Source of the DNA: Mangrovicoccus sp. HB161399
GTDB lineage: Bacteria; Pseudomonadota; Alphaproteobacteria; Rhodobacterales; Rhodobacteraceae
Direction of reading: 5' to 3'
NCBI RefSeq assembly: GCF_013184745.1
Contig: NZ_JAATVU010000029.1
Location: 1 to 64,000, forward strand
Length of the DNA: 64,000 bases
The position numbers were made by a program, and so were the translations under genes. Position 1 is the stretch's first letter. Every line of letters begins with the position of its first letter. This document shows positions 53,103 to 64,000 of the stretch, one piece after another. The notes beneath the pieces are model-generated. The model was not told the DNA's origin and did no database searches. It saw nothing but the letters and a program-made list of their open reading frames with translations.

Positions 53103-54866
53103 TCACTCGGCGGAGGCGAGCTGCTTGGGCAGGCGGAAGGTCCAGAGCATCGCGCCCTGGTTCAGGTAGTTGACCTTGCTGGCCACTTCGCCGCCCCAGA
53201 GCGGAACCGCGCCGCCCCAGCCCGACAGGATCGAGACATACTGCTCGCCGTCCTGTTCCCAGGTGATCGGCTGGCCGACGATGCCCGAACCGGTCTGGAA
53301 CGACCACAGGACCTCGCCGGTCTCGTCGTCCAGCGCCAGGAACTCGCCTTCGGGATTGCCGGTGAAGACCAGGCCGCCCGCGGTCGACATCACGCCGGCC
53401 CAGAGCGGGGCCTCGTTGTGGTACTCCCACTTGATCTCGCCGGTCATCGGATCCAGCGCCTTGAGCGCGCCGATATAGTCTTCGTAGAGCGGCTTGATCG
53501 TGAAGCCTGCGCCCAGATAGGCCGCGCCCTTCTTGTAGCTGATCGGCTCGTTCCAGATGTCCATGCCCCACTCGTTCGAGGGCACGTAGAAATTGCCGGT
53601 CTTCTGGCTGAAGGACATCGGCATCCAGTTCTTGCCGCCCAGGAAGGACGGCACCGAGAAGATGGTCTCGCCCTTCTCGCCGTCGGCCGCGGCCAGCGGA
53701 TTGCCGGGACGGTTGGCCTCGTTGTAGATGGGCCGCCCGGTCTCGTCGATGCCCTCGGCCCAGGTGATCTCCTTCACGAAGGGATGCGCGGTGACGAAGG
53801 CGCCGTCCTCGCGGTTCAGCACGTAGAAGAAGCCGTTGCGGTCGGCGGTGCCGAAGCGCTTGTTGCCGTCGCGGTCGGTGAAGGCCACGACCTCGTTCAC
53901 GCCGTCGAAGTCCCAGCCCTCGCGCGGGGTGGTCTGGAAGTGCCACTTGATCTCGCCGGTGGCCGGATCGATGCCGAGGCGGCTGGCGGCATAGAGGTTG
54001 TCGCCGGAATTGTCGTCATTGGGCTCGCCCGCGCCGCGCAGGTGGCTGTTCCAGGGCGCGGGGTTGCCCGCGCCGAAGACCAGCGTGTCGGTCTCGGCGT
54101 CATACGAGCCGCCCAGCCAGGTCGCGCCGCCGCCGGTCTTCCACATGTCGCCCGGCCAAGTCTTGTTCATCTCGCCGGTCATGGTGGAGGGCTCGCCGTT
54201 CAGCTCGCCCATGTGGCCCTCGATGGTCGGGCGCTTCCACAGCATGTCGCCGGTCTCTGCGTCATAGGCCGACACCGCGCCGACCACGCCGAATTCGCCG
54301 CCCGAATTGCCGACGATCACCTTGCCGTCGACGATCATCGGCGCCGCGGTGTAGGAATAGCCTTCCTTGTAGTTCTCCATCTTCTTGTTCCAGACGACGT
54401 CGCCGGTCTTGCGGTCGAGCGCGACCAGGCGGGCATCCAGCGTGCCGAAGAAGATCTTGTCGCCGTAGATCGCGGCGCCGCGGTTGATCACGTCGCAGCA
54501 GGGCAGGATGCCCTCGGGCAGGCGGGCGTCGTACTGCCAGACTTCCTTGCCGGTCATCGCGTCGATGGCGAAGAGGCGGGAATACGATCCGGTGACGTAG
54601 ATGATGCCGTCATAGACGATCGGCTGCGCTTCCTGGCCGCGCTGCTTCTCGCCGCCCATGGAGAAGGCCCAGGCGGGGACCAGGTTCTTGACGTTGTCCT
54701 TGTTGAGGATCTCGAGCGGGCTGTAGCGCTGCAGGTCGCGCCCCATGCCGTTGGTGACCACCTGGCTGGTGTCCGACTGGTCGTTTGCCAGGTCCTCGTC
54801 GGTCACCTGGGCGTGGGCCGACGTGGCAATGAGCGCCGCGCAGACGGCGAGCGTGAAACGGTTCAT
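53103..54866 (-). CDS. PQQ-dependent alcohol dehydrogenase, lanthanide-type signature
   Basis: A 587-residue periplasmic quinoprotein of the methanol/ethanol dehydrogenase family, oxidising alcohols to aldehydes. The signal is [19 protein letters not shown], followed by eight tryptophan-docking propeller blades ([38 protein letters not shown]). The vicinal Cys pair LPCCDV that stacks on PQQ and the metal-site segment [12 protein letters not shown] are present. The catalytic Asp in GWDFDGVNE is followed two residues later by a second Asp, the feature separating lanthanide-dependent XoxF/PedH/ExaF enzymes from calcium enzymes. No cytochrome or pqq genes adjoin it. GGAGGAGA precedes the ATG. Confidence 0.92.
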   Translation of the reverse strand: MNRFTLAVCAALIATSAHAQVTDEDLANDQSDTSQVVTNGMGRDLQRYSPLEILNKDNVKNLVPAWAFSMGGEKQRGQEAQPIVYDGIIYVTGSYSRLFAIDAMTGKEVWQYDARLPEGILPCCDVINRGAAIYGDKIFFGTLDARLVALDRKTGDVVWNKKMENYKEGYSYTAAPMIVDGKVIVGNSGGEFGVVGAVSAYDAETGDMLWKRPTIEGHMGELNGEPSTMTGEMNKTWPGDMWKTGGGATWLGGSYDAETDTLVFGAGNPAPWNSHLRGAGEPNDDNSGDNLYAASRLGIDPATGEIKWHFQTTPREGWDFDGVNEVVAFTDRDGNKRFGTADRNGFFYVLNREDGAFVTAHPFVKEITWAEGIDETGRPIYNEANRPGNPLAAADGEKGETIFSVPSFLGGKNWMPMSFSQKTGNFYVPSNEWGMDIWNEPISYKKGAAYLGAGFTIKPLYEDYIGALKALDPMTGEIKWEYHNEAPLWAGVMSTAGGLVFTGNPEGEFLALDDETGEVLWSFQTGSGIVGQPITWEQDGEQYVSILSGWGGAVPLWGGEVASKVNYLNQGAMLWTFRLPKQLASAE

Positions 54867-55036
54867 GGGTCTCCTCCGGTGTTGCAGCGCACGGGGGCCG
54901 GCGCCGTCATTCTGGTTGGCACCAGAAATCACCCGGAACGGTTCGCCTTGAAATTGAACATTGGTCGTACGGGATGCCCGCGGCCTAGGACCAAGACCCG
55001 ATGGCGCGGGCCCGCAGTTCCGGCATGCCGGGCGAC

Positions 55037-55504
55037 TCAGGCCTTGTGGTAGGGGGATCCGGCGAGGATCGTCGCCGCGCGGTAGAGCTGTTCGGCCAGC
55101 ATGGCGCGGGCCAGCATGTGGGGCCAGACCATCGATCCGAAGCTCAGCAGCAGGTCGGCGCGCTGCCTCAGCCCGCCGGAATGGCCGTCGGCGCCGCCGA
55201 TGGCGAAGACGGTCTCGCCGATGCCGTCGTCGCGCCACCGTGCCAGCTGCGCGGCGAAATCCGGCGAGGTCATCACCCGCCCGCGCTCGTCCAGCGCGAC
55301 CAGCTTCGCGCCGTCGGGCACGCCTTTCAGCAGGAGGCGCGTCTCTTCCTCCTGCCCGCCCTTCTTGGCCTCGACCTCGCGGATGTCAGCGGGGCCGAGC
55401 GATAAGGCGCGCCCGGTCCTTGCGAACCGGGTGAGATAGTCGTCGATCAGCGCCGCTTCCGGTCCGCCCCTGAGGCGGCCGACGGCGCAGATTTGGATGC
55501 GCAT
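55037..55504 (-). CDS. rlmH: 23S rRNA pseudouridine(1915)-N3-methyltransferase RlmH
   Basis: A 155-residue SPOUT-class methyltransferase acting on helix 69 of 23S rRNA. Family features are [46 protein letters not shown] and the C-terminal [18 protein letters not shown]. It starts 3 bases after rsfS, a standard pairing. Confidence 0.96.
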   Translation of the reverse strand: MRIQICAVGRLRGGPEAALIDDYLTRFARTGRALSLGPADIREVEAKKGGQEEETRLLLKGVPDGAKLVALDERGRVMTSPDFAAQLARWRDDGIGETVFAIGGADGHSGGLRQRADLLLSFGSMVWPHMLARAMLAEQLYRAATILAGSPYHKA

Positions 55505-55507
55505 GGA

Positions 55508-55891
55508 TCAGGCCCGGACGGACCCCGCGGGCATCCACATCTTCTCGAGCTGGTAGAACTCGCGCACTTCGGGGCGGAAGATATGGACGATCACGTCGCC
55601 CGCATCGATCAGCACCCAATCGCCGTGGTCCTTGCCCTCGATCTTGCAGCTGGAACCCGAGAAGGCCTTGACCCGCTCGGCCAGCTTCTCGGCCAGCGCC
55701 GCGACCTGGCGGGAGGAGCGTCCGGACGCGATCACCATGTGATCGGCCATTTCGGAACGTCCGCGGAGATCGATCGTCACCACGTCCTCGGCCTTGTCGG
55801 AGTTCAGGGAGTCGAGGATATTTTCCAGCATACTGTCGCCGGACGGGTCCTCGGATGCCCCGGGCAGGGGCGTTGCAGATGCGGCGGTCAT
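55508..55891 (-). CDS. rsfS: Ribosomal silencing factor RsfS
   Basis: A 127-residue protein that binds ribosomal protein uL14 and blocks subunit joining under starvation. The signature runs through DKAEDVVTIDLRG, MADHMVIASGRSSRQVAALAEKL, GDWVLIDAGDVIVHIF and REFYQLEKMW. The ATG at 55891 has GAGGTG 6 bases upstream; a GTG three codons earlier is an alternative start. Confidence 0.95.
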   Translation of the reverse strand: MTAASATPLPGASEDPSGDSMLENILDSLNSDKAEDVVTIDLRGRSEMADHMVIASGRSSRQVAALAEKLAERVKAFSGSSCKIEGKDHGDWVLIDAGDVIVHIFRPEVREFYQLEKMWMPAGSVRA

Positions 55892-56056
55892 TGCCGCCAC
55901 CTCAGAGCTAAGAGACAGGACATTGTCCTCCTTCGAAACGCGTCTGCGGAAATACGACGCTCATGACCCATTCAGGATAGCAAAAAAACCGGAAAGCCTC
56001 AATGGATCGGCGCTGCATCGCGGAATCGTGGCCCGGAGCGCACGGAATCCGGCGAA

Positions 56057-56569
56057 TCAGTTGCAGGCCGGGAGCTTGGCATGCATCGCCCTGGCCGAGA
56101 CAGGGGCCGGGCTGGACATCAGCACGGTGCCGTCGCGCAGGTCCGAGAGCTCGACCACGGGCGCGCTGCTGCCGGGGGATTCGCCCGGCTTGCGGCAATA
56201 CGGGACCTTGAGCTCGACCTTGACCTGGGCCTGCGAGCCGATGCTGGCCACCACCCGGTTCTGGAACTGGGCGAAGCGCCGGTAGTCGCCGCTCTTCAGC
56301 CGGTGGGCGCCGGTTCCGCCGCTGACCGGGGCGAGGGTGAAGCTCTCGCTGCGCGCGGCGCTGCCCTGGCTTTCCCTCAGCACCATGACCAGCTGGATCG
56401 GCCCGGACGTTCCAAGCCCGGCGGGCAGCCGGGTCTCGGCCTCCAGGTTGCGCGGCGAGGTCCAGAACAGCTGGGCCAGCGCCTCGTCCTGTGCAGAGGG
56501 GGCGGCGCAGGCCCCCGCCAGCAGCGCCGCGCCGAGAAGCGCGAACGCGCCCCGGCGGCGCTCAGACAC
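56057..56569 (-). CDS. Lipoprotein of unknown function, second of a paralogous pair
   Basis: A 170-residue putative lipoprotein starting at GTG 56569, 8 bases inside the preceding gene. The signal ends in LLAGAC, a lipobox with Cys. The body (RLPAGLGTSGPIQLVMVLRES, LKSGDYRRFAQFQNRVVASI) shares pattern and length with the preceding gene's product, so the two look like tandem duplicates. No function recognised. Confidence 0.75.
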   Translation of the reverse strand: MSERRRGAFALLGAALLAGACAAPSAQDEALAQLFWTSPRNLEAETRLPAGLGTSGPIQLVMVLRESQGSAARSESFTLAPVSGGTGAHRLKSGDYRRFAQFQNRVVASIGSQAQVKVELKVPYCRKPGESPGSSAPVVELSDLRDGTVLMSSPAPVSARAMHAKLPACN

Positions 56570-57107
56570 AGAACCCGACCTGCGGCTGGATCGACGAGGC
56601 GGGCGTGTCGATGCGGAAGGTGGTGATGGTCTCGCCGGTCTTGCCGTCGAACAGCACCGAGATCACGTAGTCGCGCTTCGAGTCGGTGCCGGCCATCCGG
56701 CAGAGGTCGGGAATGACCGCGACGCCGAGATAGTAGTAGCCCGCGAGCAGCTGCGCGCGCTGGCGGATCTGCTGGGTCTGGAACGCCTTGTACTGCGACG
56801 GAACCAGCCGGTAGGTGACCTCGGTCGTGCCGTCGGCCTTGGGCATCGGCTCGCCTTCGCGGACCAACTCCATGTCCTCGACCGTCTCTGTCTCCGAGGT
56901 ATGGGTGACGATCGCCCAGCGGAAATAGGCCTCCCCGGTCTCGCCGAGACCCGCGGGAATGCTGGTGCGGACGCGAAAATCCTTCGGGTCCAGCCGCACG
57001 AGCTGGGTGACCTGGATCGGATCGTCCCAAGGCTTCGGCGCGCAGGCCGTGAGCGTGCAGAGCAGGGCGAGTCCGGCGAAGACGCGGCGGAGATGGGAAC
57101 TGGTCAT
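56562..57107 (-). CDS. Lipoprotein of unknown function, first of a paralogous pair
   Basis: A 181-residue lipoprotein with signal RVFAGLALLCTLTAC (lipobox LTAC). The mature part contains SIPAGLGETGEAYFRWAIV and VPSQYKAFQTQQIRQRAQLL, matching the arrangement in the next gene (PAGLGxxG, then Y-(K/R)-x-F-Q). Probably envelope-located. No function recognised. Confidence 0.78.
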   Translation of the reverse strand: MTSSHLRRVFAGLALLCTLTACAPKPWDDPIQVTQLVRLDPKDFRVRTSIPAGLGETGEAYFRWAIVTHTSETETVEDMELVREGEPMPKADGTTEVTYRLVPSQYKAFQTQQIRQRAQLLAGYYYLGVAVIPDLCRMAGTDSKRDYVISVLFDGKTGETITTFRIDTPASSIQPQVGFCV

Positions 57108-57391
57108 TCTGCCGACTTATCCGGCCCGGCGGGTTCTGTAAACGCGGCGCAGCGCAACGGCACGAGATTGGCGCCCTGCGCGCGGGCTGCCGCGCTCTCT
57201 TGCAGCGCCGGGGCGCGCCGGCTAGAGGATGCGGCATGACACCGATCACGGATATCGCGGACCGGCGGCGCCTGCCGTGGCGCTTCTTCGGCCAGCGCTG
57301 CACGGTACTTGCCGGGCTATGACGGGGCCTCTGCGCCCCGATCCAAGCCCGTGACCCTAGCCAATTGACGACCTGCTCGGAGACGTTCCCG

Positions 57392-58801
<1,410 letters not shown>

Positions 58802-58837
58802 TCCGGCCGCCCCTCGGGGCGAAGCGGCATCTTCCGG

Positions 58838-58863
58838 CGGCCTCCGCATTGCGGGGGCCGTTT
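58838..58863 (+). terminator. Intrinsic terminator of leuC
   Basis: A 10-bp stem CGGCCTCCGC / GCGGGGGCCG (one G-T pair) with an ATT loop followed by TTT, 36 bases after the leuC stop. Confidence 0.75.
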
Positions 58864-58881
58864 GCGTTCCGGCGGGGGCGA

Positions 58882-61278
58882 TCAAGCGACTCTTGCCCGG
58901 GGCTCCTCGCCGGGCCGTTCCCCGGCGTCGGCTTCCCCGACACGGAAGGCGGCCATTTCCCGCGACAGGGTCTTCGCCTCGGCCTCCAGCGTCTGGATGG
59001 CGGCGTTGGTCTCCTCGAACATCGCGGCGTTCTGCTGGGTGGTCCGGTCGAGCTGGGTTGTGGCCTGGCTGATCTCAGCGATTCCCAGCTTGGTTTCCTC
59101 GAACGTCGCCGCGATCTGGTCGATGGCGCCGGAGACCCCGCGGATGTCGGTCACGATATGGCGCAGCGCATCGCCGGAATTCGCGGCCATCTCGACGCCG
59201 CGCTTCACGCTCTGCGACGAATGCGCGATCATCTCGGCGATCTCCCGCGCCGAATCCGAGGACCGCTGGGCCAGCGCGCGGACCTCCGAGGCGACGACGG
59301 CGAAGCCTCGTCCCGCCTCGCCCGCGCGGGCGGCCTCCACCCCGGCATTCAGCGCCAGAAGGTTGGTCTGGAATGCGATGTCGTCGATCACGCCCAGCAC
59401 CTTCTCGATCCCGGCGGAAGCGGCGGAGATCTCCTCCATCTGAAGGATCGTGTTCTGGACGATCTCGTTGCCCTGTTCGGCGCGGGCGGACATCTCGTCG
59501 ACCGACCGCTTGGCCGAAACGGCGGCGCCGGCCGCGGAGCCGACCGATCCCGACATCTGCTCCAGCGAGGCGGCGGTTTGCTCCAGCATGGCGGCATTGC
59601 GCTCGGAGCGGCGCGCGAGGTCGTCCGTCGCGCTCGACAGCTCCGCCGCCGAGCCGTTCACCGTCACGGCCGAGGCCGAGACCCGCGACAGGGTGCGGCC
59701 CAGATTGCTGCTGGTGCGGTCCATCACTTCGGCGATCTCGGCGAAGACGCCGGCCAGCGAGCCGTCCATCCGGTGGCCGAGGTCGCCGTCGGCCAGCCGT
59801 TCCAGCGCGGCGCGGATCTCGGCGAGGCCGCGATCGGCCACCTCGCCGATCCGGTTCACCCCGCCGCAGATCTCGGCGATCGCGCCGTCCTTGCCGTCGA
59901 GGCCGAGGCGGCGCGAGAAATCCCCGGCGGCGCAGGCATTGACCACCAGGGCGATTTCCTCGGCATTCCTCCGGTCCCGGTCGCGGAGCTCCGCGGCCTG
60001 GGCGGCCTCCCGCTCCAGCCGTTCCGCCTCGGCCCGGTGGCTGGCCTCGCGCTGCTTTGCCGCCTGCGTTTCGGCCTCTTCCTTGGCCTTGGATTGCCGT
60101 GCGATCTCGGCGCGGCCCGCGACGATGCTGTCGCGGAAATGCGCGAGCGCGCTGCTGATCGCCGCCAGTTCCGGCGGCGCGCTGTCCGGCAGTCGGGCCT
60201 GCAGGTCCCCGTCCGACATGCGCTGCGCGGCGCCGGCGATGCCCGCCATCGTGTCGAGCAGGCAGGACAGCGCCGTGCGCAGCATCAGCCCCATCCCTGC
60301 CAGGAGCACGGCCATCAGGCCGATCGCGGATGCCAGCACGGCCAGGCTCGTGCGGCGCATTCCGTCCACCATGGCGGCGATGTCGCCGGAAATCTGTTCC
60401 TCCATCGCCTTCATGGCGTTGATCCGCGCGGTCGAAGCGTCGAAGAAATCCTTGCCGGCGACGCCCTGGAGATCGCCGGTCCCGGGATAGCCGAAGGCGA
60501 TCTCGCGCAGGCGCCAGACCTCCTGCGTTCCGGGAAGCGCGCGCATCGCCTCGTAGGCCTCGCGGTGGGACGGGGCGGCATTGGTCAGGAAGAAGTCGAA
60601 GCCCATGTCCTGCTGGGCGATCAGCCGCTGCAGGGTCAGGAGCCGCGGGATGTCGAAGCTGCCTGCCGCGAAGCCGCCCGAAGCGACGGCGCGCTCGATC
60701 CCGGCGCGTTCCTTGGCGGCGAGGAAGGCGACGAAGCTGCCCACCGCGGCGGTGACCCCGGCATCCGTGCTGATCCCGCCGATCCTGCGGATCTGGTCGA
60801 GCAGGGCGCCGTTGACCTTGGTGTAGTAGCCGATGGCCTCGGCTGCCGGGATGTCCAGCGCATCGACCCGCCTGCGAATCTGCGGCCGCTTCGCGATCTC
60901 GCCTGCGATCTCCGCCATCGCCGCGCCGAGCGGCCCGTCCATCGCCGCCAGGTCGAGATCGGCAAGCAGCGCGGCGAGATCCGCGGCGGCGCCGTCCGTC
61001 GCGCCGCGCTGCTTGGCCAGTTCCGGGCCGAACTCCCGGCCGCCGCTGCTGAGGAAGATGCTGGTGGCGCCGCGCTCCTTCTGCTGCTCGTGCACGAGAT
61101 CGCCGGTCGCGTCGACGAGCCGCATCAGGCTGGACATTTGCCCGGTCTCGCGCACCTCCCTGGCCTCGGCGAAGACGATCACCGCGGCAAGCAACATCGC
61201 GACGGCAAGCGGCAGGCCGACGGCGGCCAGGAAGATCGCGCGAAGGCTATGTTTCTGCAGGCGTTTTTTGATGTGCAT
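58882..61278 (-). CDS. Methyl-accepting chemotaxis protein with NIT sensor domain
   Basis: A 798-residue chemoreceptor. An N-terminal membrane helix ([18 protein letters not shown]) is followed by a long periplasmic NIT (nitrate/nitrite-sensing-type) domain with [18 protein letters not shown] and [15 protein letters not shown] second helix ([20 protein letters not shown]) leads to HAMP segments and the signalling hairpin tip [28 protein letters not shown]. It senses a small ligand and signals to CheA; NIT-domain ligands include nitrate and nitrite but are often unknown. No C-terminal NWETF-type tether was seen. Confidence 0.92.
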   Translation of the reverse strand: MHIKKRLQKHSLRAIFLAAVGLPLAVAMLLAAVIVFAEAREVRETGQMSSLMRLVDATGDLVHEQQKERGATSIFLSSGGREFGPELAKQRGATDGAAADLAALLADLDLAAMDGPLGAAMAEIAGEIAKRPQIRRRVDALDIPAAEAIGYYTKVNGALLDQIRRIGGISTDAGVTAAVGSFVAFLAAKERAGIERAVASGGFAAGSFDIPRLLTLQRLIAQQDMGFDFFLTNAAPSHREAYEAMRALPGTQEVWRLREIAFGYPGTGDLQGVAGKDFFDASTARINAMKAMEEQISGDIAAMVDGMRRTSLAVLASAIGLMAVLLAGMGLMLRTALSCLLDTMAGIAGAAQRMSDGDLQARLPDSAPPELAAISSALAHFRDSIVAGRAEIARQSKAKEEAETQAAKQREASHRAEAERLEREAAQAAELRDRDRRNAEEIALVVNACAAGDFSRRLGLDGKDGAIAEICGGVNRIGEVADRGLAEIRAALERLADGDLGHRMDGSLAGVFAEIAEVMDRTSSNLGRTLSRVSASAVTVNGSAAELSSATDDLARRSERNAAMLEQTAASLEQMSGSVGSAAGAAVSAKRSVDEMSARAEQGNEIVQNTILQMEEISAASAGIEKVLGVIDDIAFQTNLLALNAGVEAARAGEAGRGFAVVASEVRALAQRSSDSAREIAEMIAHSSQSVKRGVEMAANSGDALRHIVTDIRGVSGAIDQIAATFEETKLGIAEISQATTQLDRTTQQNAAMFEETNAAIQTLEAEAKTLSREMAAFRVGEADAGERPGEEPRARVA

Positions 61279-61479
61279 CCGACTCGCCTTTTCTCCGGGT
61301 CCGGATCTTCGTAGGCGGACAGGCTTTATTTTTTCCTGAGAAACACGCTTGCATTCGACGGATCCCGTCCCGGCATCCGGAAAAATCCGCTCCGGGGCGG
61401 GGCGATTGCCCGCCTATCCAAGCCGCTGCAACTGCGTTAACACTTTTCCGAGCCGCAACGGAACGGAGCAGGATCGGTT

Positions 61480-62022
61480 ATGAAGACCTGGTTGAAATGG
61501 CTGCTGGTGGGCGCGATTTCCGCAGCCTTCGGCATTCTTGCATTGAGCAATACCGTGCTGGCCTCGGTCTCGGTCACGATCCTGACCGCGATCCTTCTGA
61601 GCGCTGCGGGCGTCTTCCAGATCGTTGCCGGCATCACGGACCAGAGGCTGGGCAACAAGATCTGGAACGTGGTCCTCGGGGCGCTGATGCTGTTTCTCGG
61701 CATCTCGTTCTGGAGCAACCCGCTGGAAGGCGCGATTTCGCTGGCGCTGCTCGTCACCATCCTGATCGCCTCCGGCGGGATCCTGCGGATGTTCCTGGCC
61801 TGGCAGATGCGCAAGACCCAGTATTTCTGGGCGATGCTGGTGTCGGGCGCAGTCTCGATCCTGCTGGCGGCGCTGATCTTCGCCGATTTCGAGACGCTCT
61901 CGGTCCAGATCCTCGGGATCTTCCTCGGCATCGAGCTGCTTTTCAACGGCATCAGCCTGATGGTCCTGGCCTTCTTCCTGCGCCGCCATCCCGAGCTGCT
62001 CGAGCGCTTCAAGAAGCATTGA
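61480..62022 (+). CDS. HdeD-family membrane protein
   Basis: A 180-residue protein with six predicted membrane helices and the DUF308/HdeD repeat pattern (GAISAAFGILALSN, GALMLFLGISFWSNP, LGIFLGIELLFNGISLMVLAF). HdeD in E. coli is linked to acid resistance at high cell density; the molecular role is unknown. It stands alone, convergent with the HupE-type gene 15 bases away. Confidence 0.85.
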   Translation: MKTWLKWLLVGAISAAFGILALSNTVLASVSVTILTAILLSAAGVFQIVAGITDQRLGNKIWNVVLGALMLFLGISFWSNPLEGAISLALLVTILIASGGILRMFLAWQMRKTQYFWAMLVSGAVSILLAALIFADFETLSVQILGIFLGIELLFNGISLMVLAFFLRRHPELLERFKKH

Positions 62023-62037
62023 GGACGGGGGACGCTG

Positions 62038-63168
62038 TCACAGCAGCGTCCGCTCCACCACCCACCAGGCCCCGACGGCCGCGATCAGCGCCGAAGCCGG
62101 AACCGCGATCCGGCTGCGGTACCAGGGCCGGTCGCCGAAAGGCCGCGCGATCAGCGCCCAGGCCAGCGTGATCACGGTCAGCTGCCCGATCTCCACCCCG
62201 ATGTTGAAGGCGATCAGCCCGGTCACGAACTGCGCGTTGGGCAGCTGCAGTTCGCCGAGCACGCTGGCGAAACCCAGCCCGTGCAGCAGCCCGAAGCAGA
62301 ACACGACGGCGATGCGGAACCAGCCGATCCGGCCGCCGCGGATGTTTTCCAGCGCGACGAAGGTGATCGAGGCGGCGATCAGCGGCTCGACGATGGCGGC
62401 GGGCACGGTGACGATGCCGAGGCTCGCCAGGGCCAGCGTCACGGTATGGGCGGCGGTGAAGGCCGAAATCTGAAGCAGCAGCGGCTTCATCCTCAGCGAG
62501 AAGAAGAACAGGCCGAGCACGAACAGGATGTGGTCGAGCCCCTTCGGCACGATATGCTCCACGCCGAGCACGACGAAGCGGCCGAAGACCGAGAGCGCGC
62601 TTTCGCTCGCCACGCCCTCGCGCGGCAGCGGGTCGCTCATCTGGCCGCCCGTCAGATAGGCGGAATAGAGGTCGTCTCCCTCGCCGTCCTGGCGCAGGAC
62701 CAGCGGGCCGAAGCGCGATGCCCAGCCGATCTGCACCGGCGCGCTGCCGGGCGGCAGCGCGGCCGAGAGGATCAGCGTGCTGTCGCGCGGCAGGGCGCCG
62801 TCGCCGCCTTCGGGCACCGACAGGCTGACGATTTCGGGCGGGAGGCTCTCGCCGCCGCTCTCGATCCGGAAATCGCGGGACAGCTGCGGCCAGGCGGCGC
62901 GGAACCGCGTCTCGAGCTCGGCTGCGGGAAGGCTGCGGAGCTGGTCGTTCAGTCCCGAAAGCGGGCTGTCATTGGTGTCGCCTAGCCCGGTCAGGTCGAT
63001 TCCGGCGAGAATCGGCTCCAGCACGATGCGGTACTGGACCAGGACCTTGCCGGGGCCGATCTCGGCATCCGCGACGGCCGGGCGCACTTCGTGCGCTGCG
63101 GCGGCCGCCGCAATTGACAGCACGCCGAGCAGCCCCAGAACTAGGGCATAGAGCCTGGAGATGCCCAT
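62038..63168 (-). CDS. HupE/UreJ-family membrane protein
   Basis: A 376-residue protein with a signal peptide (MGISRLYALVLGLLGVLSIA then AHEVRPAV), an exported beta-rich domain of about 180 residues and a C-terminal membrane part with GVEHIVPKGLDHILFVLGL, ISAFTAAHTVTLALASLG and LLHGLGFASVLGEL. These His-rich motifs are typical of HupE/UreJ-type metal transporters (nickel/cobalt in characterised members). Its ATG (63168-63166) overlaps the ATG of the divergent DUF4198-type gene. Confidence 0.85.
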   Translation of the reverse strand: MGISRLYALVLGLLGVLSIAAAAAAHEVRPAVADAEIGPGKVLVQYRIVLEPILAGIDLTGLGDTNDSPLSGLNDQLRSLPAAELETRFRAAWPQLSRDFRIESGGESLPPEIVSLSVPEGGDGALPRDSTLILSAALPPGSAPVQIGWASRFGPLVLRQDGEGDDLYSAYLTGGQMSDPLPREGVASESALSVFGRFVVLGVEHIVPKGLDHILFVLGLFFFSLRMKPLLLQISAFTAAHTVTLALASLGIVTVPAAIVEPLIAASITFVALENIRGGRIGWFRIAVVFCFGLLHGLGFASVLGELQLPNAQFVTGLIAFNIGVEIGQLTVITLAWALIARPFGDRPWYRSRIAVPASALIAAVGAWWVVERTLL

Positions 63169-63961
63169 GCGACTGCCTGTTTCACTCGTCCTGTACATTA
63201 TGCTGGCCTCCCGGGCCTTCGGTCATGAGTTCTGGATATCGCCCGAGCGCTACCAGCTCGGTGCCGGGGATACGCTGCAAGTCACGACCCGGATCGGAGA
63301 AAAGTTCAAGGCTCCGTCCCGTCCGCACCTGCCGGGGGCGCTTGTCCGCTACGAGGCACTGACCCCGCAGGGCGCGCAGCCGGTGACGGGGCGGATGGGT
63401 GACGACCCGCTGTCGGTGGAATTGCCCGAGGGGCTGTCGGTCCTGGTGCTGGAAACCCGGCCGGTGGAGCTGACCTACAAGGATGCCGAAATCTGGAAAC
63501 GCTTCCTGCGCCACAAGGATTTTCCCTGGGCCGAGGCGCGCAACGCCGCGCGCGGCCTGCCGGAGGAGGGCGTGCGCGAACGCTATGTCCGCTATGCCAA
63601 GGCGCTTGTCGCGGTCGGGGACGGGGCGGGGCAGGACCGCGCGGCCGGGCTGCGCACCGAGATAGTCGCGCTGGAAAATCCCTATCTCGGGGCCCGGGAC
63701 AGCCTGCCGGTGGAGGTGCTGCTGGAAGGCGCGCCGCGGGCGGATGCGCAGGTGGAGCTGTTCGAGCGCGCGCCCGACGGGACGGTGGCGGTGACGCTGC
63801 ACCGGACCGATGCCGGGGGCAGGGCGGAGCTGCCGGTGAAGCCGGGCTATGCCTACCTGGCCGATGCCGTGGTGCTGGAGGAACTGCCCGGCGACGGCGG
63901 CGCGGAGGGACCGGCCTGGCAGACGCTCTGGGCGTCTCTCGCCTTCGCCGTGCCGCGGTGA
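63167..63961 (+). CDS. DUF4198-type exported protein
   Basis: A 264-residue periplasmic protein with a signal (MRLPVSLVLYIMLASRAFG) and the typical mature start HEFWISPERYQLGAGDTL. DUF4198 proteins often accompany metal uptake genes, which fits the divergent HupE/UreJ-type gene. ATG 63167 is chosen because GGAG (63157-63160) is 6 bases upstream; ATG 63161 two codons earlier would directly abut it. The C-terminal part (LPVEVLLEGAPRADAQVELF, AELPVKPGYAYLADAVVLE) has the beta-sandwich pattern of the family. Confidence 0.82.
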   Translation: MRLPVSLVLYIMLASRAFGHEFWISPERYQLGAGDTLQVTTRIGEKFKAPSRPHLPGALVRYEALTPQGAQPVTGRMGDDPLSVELPEGLSVLVLETRPVELTYKDAEIWKRFLRHKDFPWAEARNAARGLPEEGVRERYVRYAKALVAVGDGAGQDRAAGLRTEIVALENPYLGARDSLPVEVLLEGAPRADAQVELFERAPDGTVAVTLHRTDAGGRAELPVKPGYAYLADAVVLEELPGDGGAEGPAWQTLWASLAFAVPR

Positions 63962-64000
63962 GGCGCGGGCCGGCTTGTCCTCCGGGGCAGGCTCGGCTAA

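Overview
The window is GC-rich chromosomal DNA from an alphaproteobacterium, most likely a Rhodobacterales species (Rhodobacteraceae/Paracoccaceae). This rests on the dnaN-dnaA-rpsT-enoyl-CoA hydratase-mutM/ubiE-ubiB block, the mreB-mreC-mreD-mrdA-rodA cell-shape operon, an opgG-(small ORF)-opgH glucan operon like the opgGIH operon of Rhodobacter sphaeroides, and leuA/leuC. Genes are tightly packed, with many ATGA-type stop/start overlaps.

Region by region. (1) 1-2211 is the edge of an accessory island: the 3' part of an IS3-family element has split a type I restriction hsdR gene, a very acidic orphan protein follows, and the island ends at a tRNA-Thr. (2) 2425-7337 holds a tryptophan-tryptophylquinone (TTQ) amine dehydrogenase operon (heavy chain, two maturation proteins, light chain, two c-type cytochromes) with a divergent AraC-type regulator. 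(3) 7344-15214 is an amine/guanidino-compound region: guanidinobutyrase/agmatinase, BCCT transporter, a polyamine-type ABC importer operon ending in a metallo-beta-lactamase-fold hydrolase, and a divergent TetR regulator. (4) 15215-25741 combines periplasmic glucan synthesis (opgG, small opgI-like gene, opgH) with a GH15-like enzyme, a GH144-like (beta-1,2-glucanase-type) enzyme, a GH3 beta-glucosidase and an SbmA/YddA-type ABC transporter. It looks like one beta-1,2-glucan synthesis-and-turnover locus. (5) 26197-30281 holds an exported MTA/SAH nucleosidase, a DEAD-box RNA helicase and a GNAT acetyltransferase.

(6) 30365-38143 is the housekeeping replication and ubiquinone block, followed by an RcnB-like secreted protein and a small orphan gene (to 38880). 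(7) 38962-45487 is the cell-wall elongation operon with a hydroxypyruvate reductase at its end. (8) 45756-48882 holds a secreted protein of unknown function, a methyltransferase and leuA, the last preceded by a leucine-rich leader peptide and alternative hairpins (attenuator). (9) 48999-55891 contains a SanA-like protein, a secreted beta-propeller, a two-gene HlyD operon, a PQQ alcohol dehydrogenase with a lanthanide-type active-site Asp, rlmH and rsfS. (10) 56057-63961 holds two paralogous lipoproteins, leuC, a NIT-domain chemoreceptor, an HdeD-like protein, and a head-to-head HupE/UreJ-type plus DUF4198-type pair whose start codons overlap on one CATG.

The most interesting points are the beta-1,2-glucan locus, the light chain missing a conserved disulfide, the leuA attenuator, the lanthanide-type alcohol dehydrogenase, the CATG dual start and the palindromic insertion inside the IS transposase. 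No CRISPR array, rRNA or convincing origin of replication was seen. All assignments come from reading the sequence; no database search was possible.
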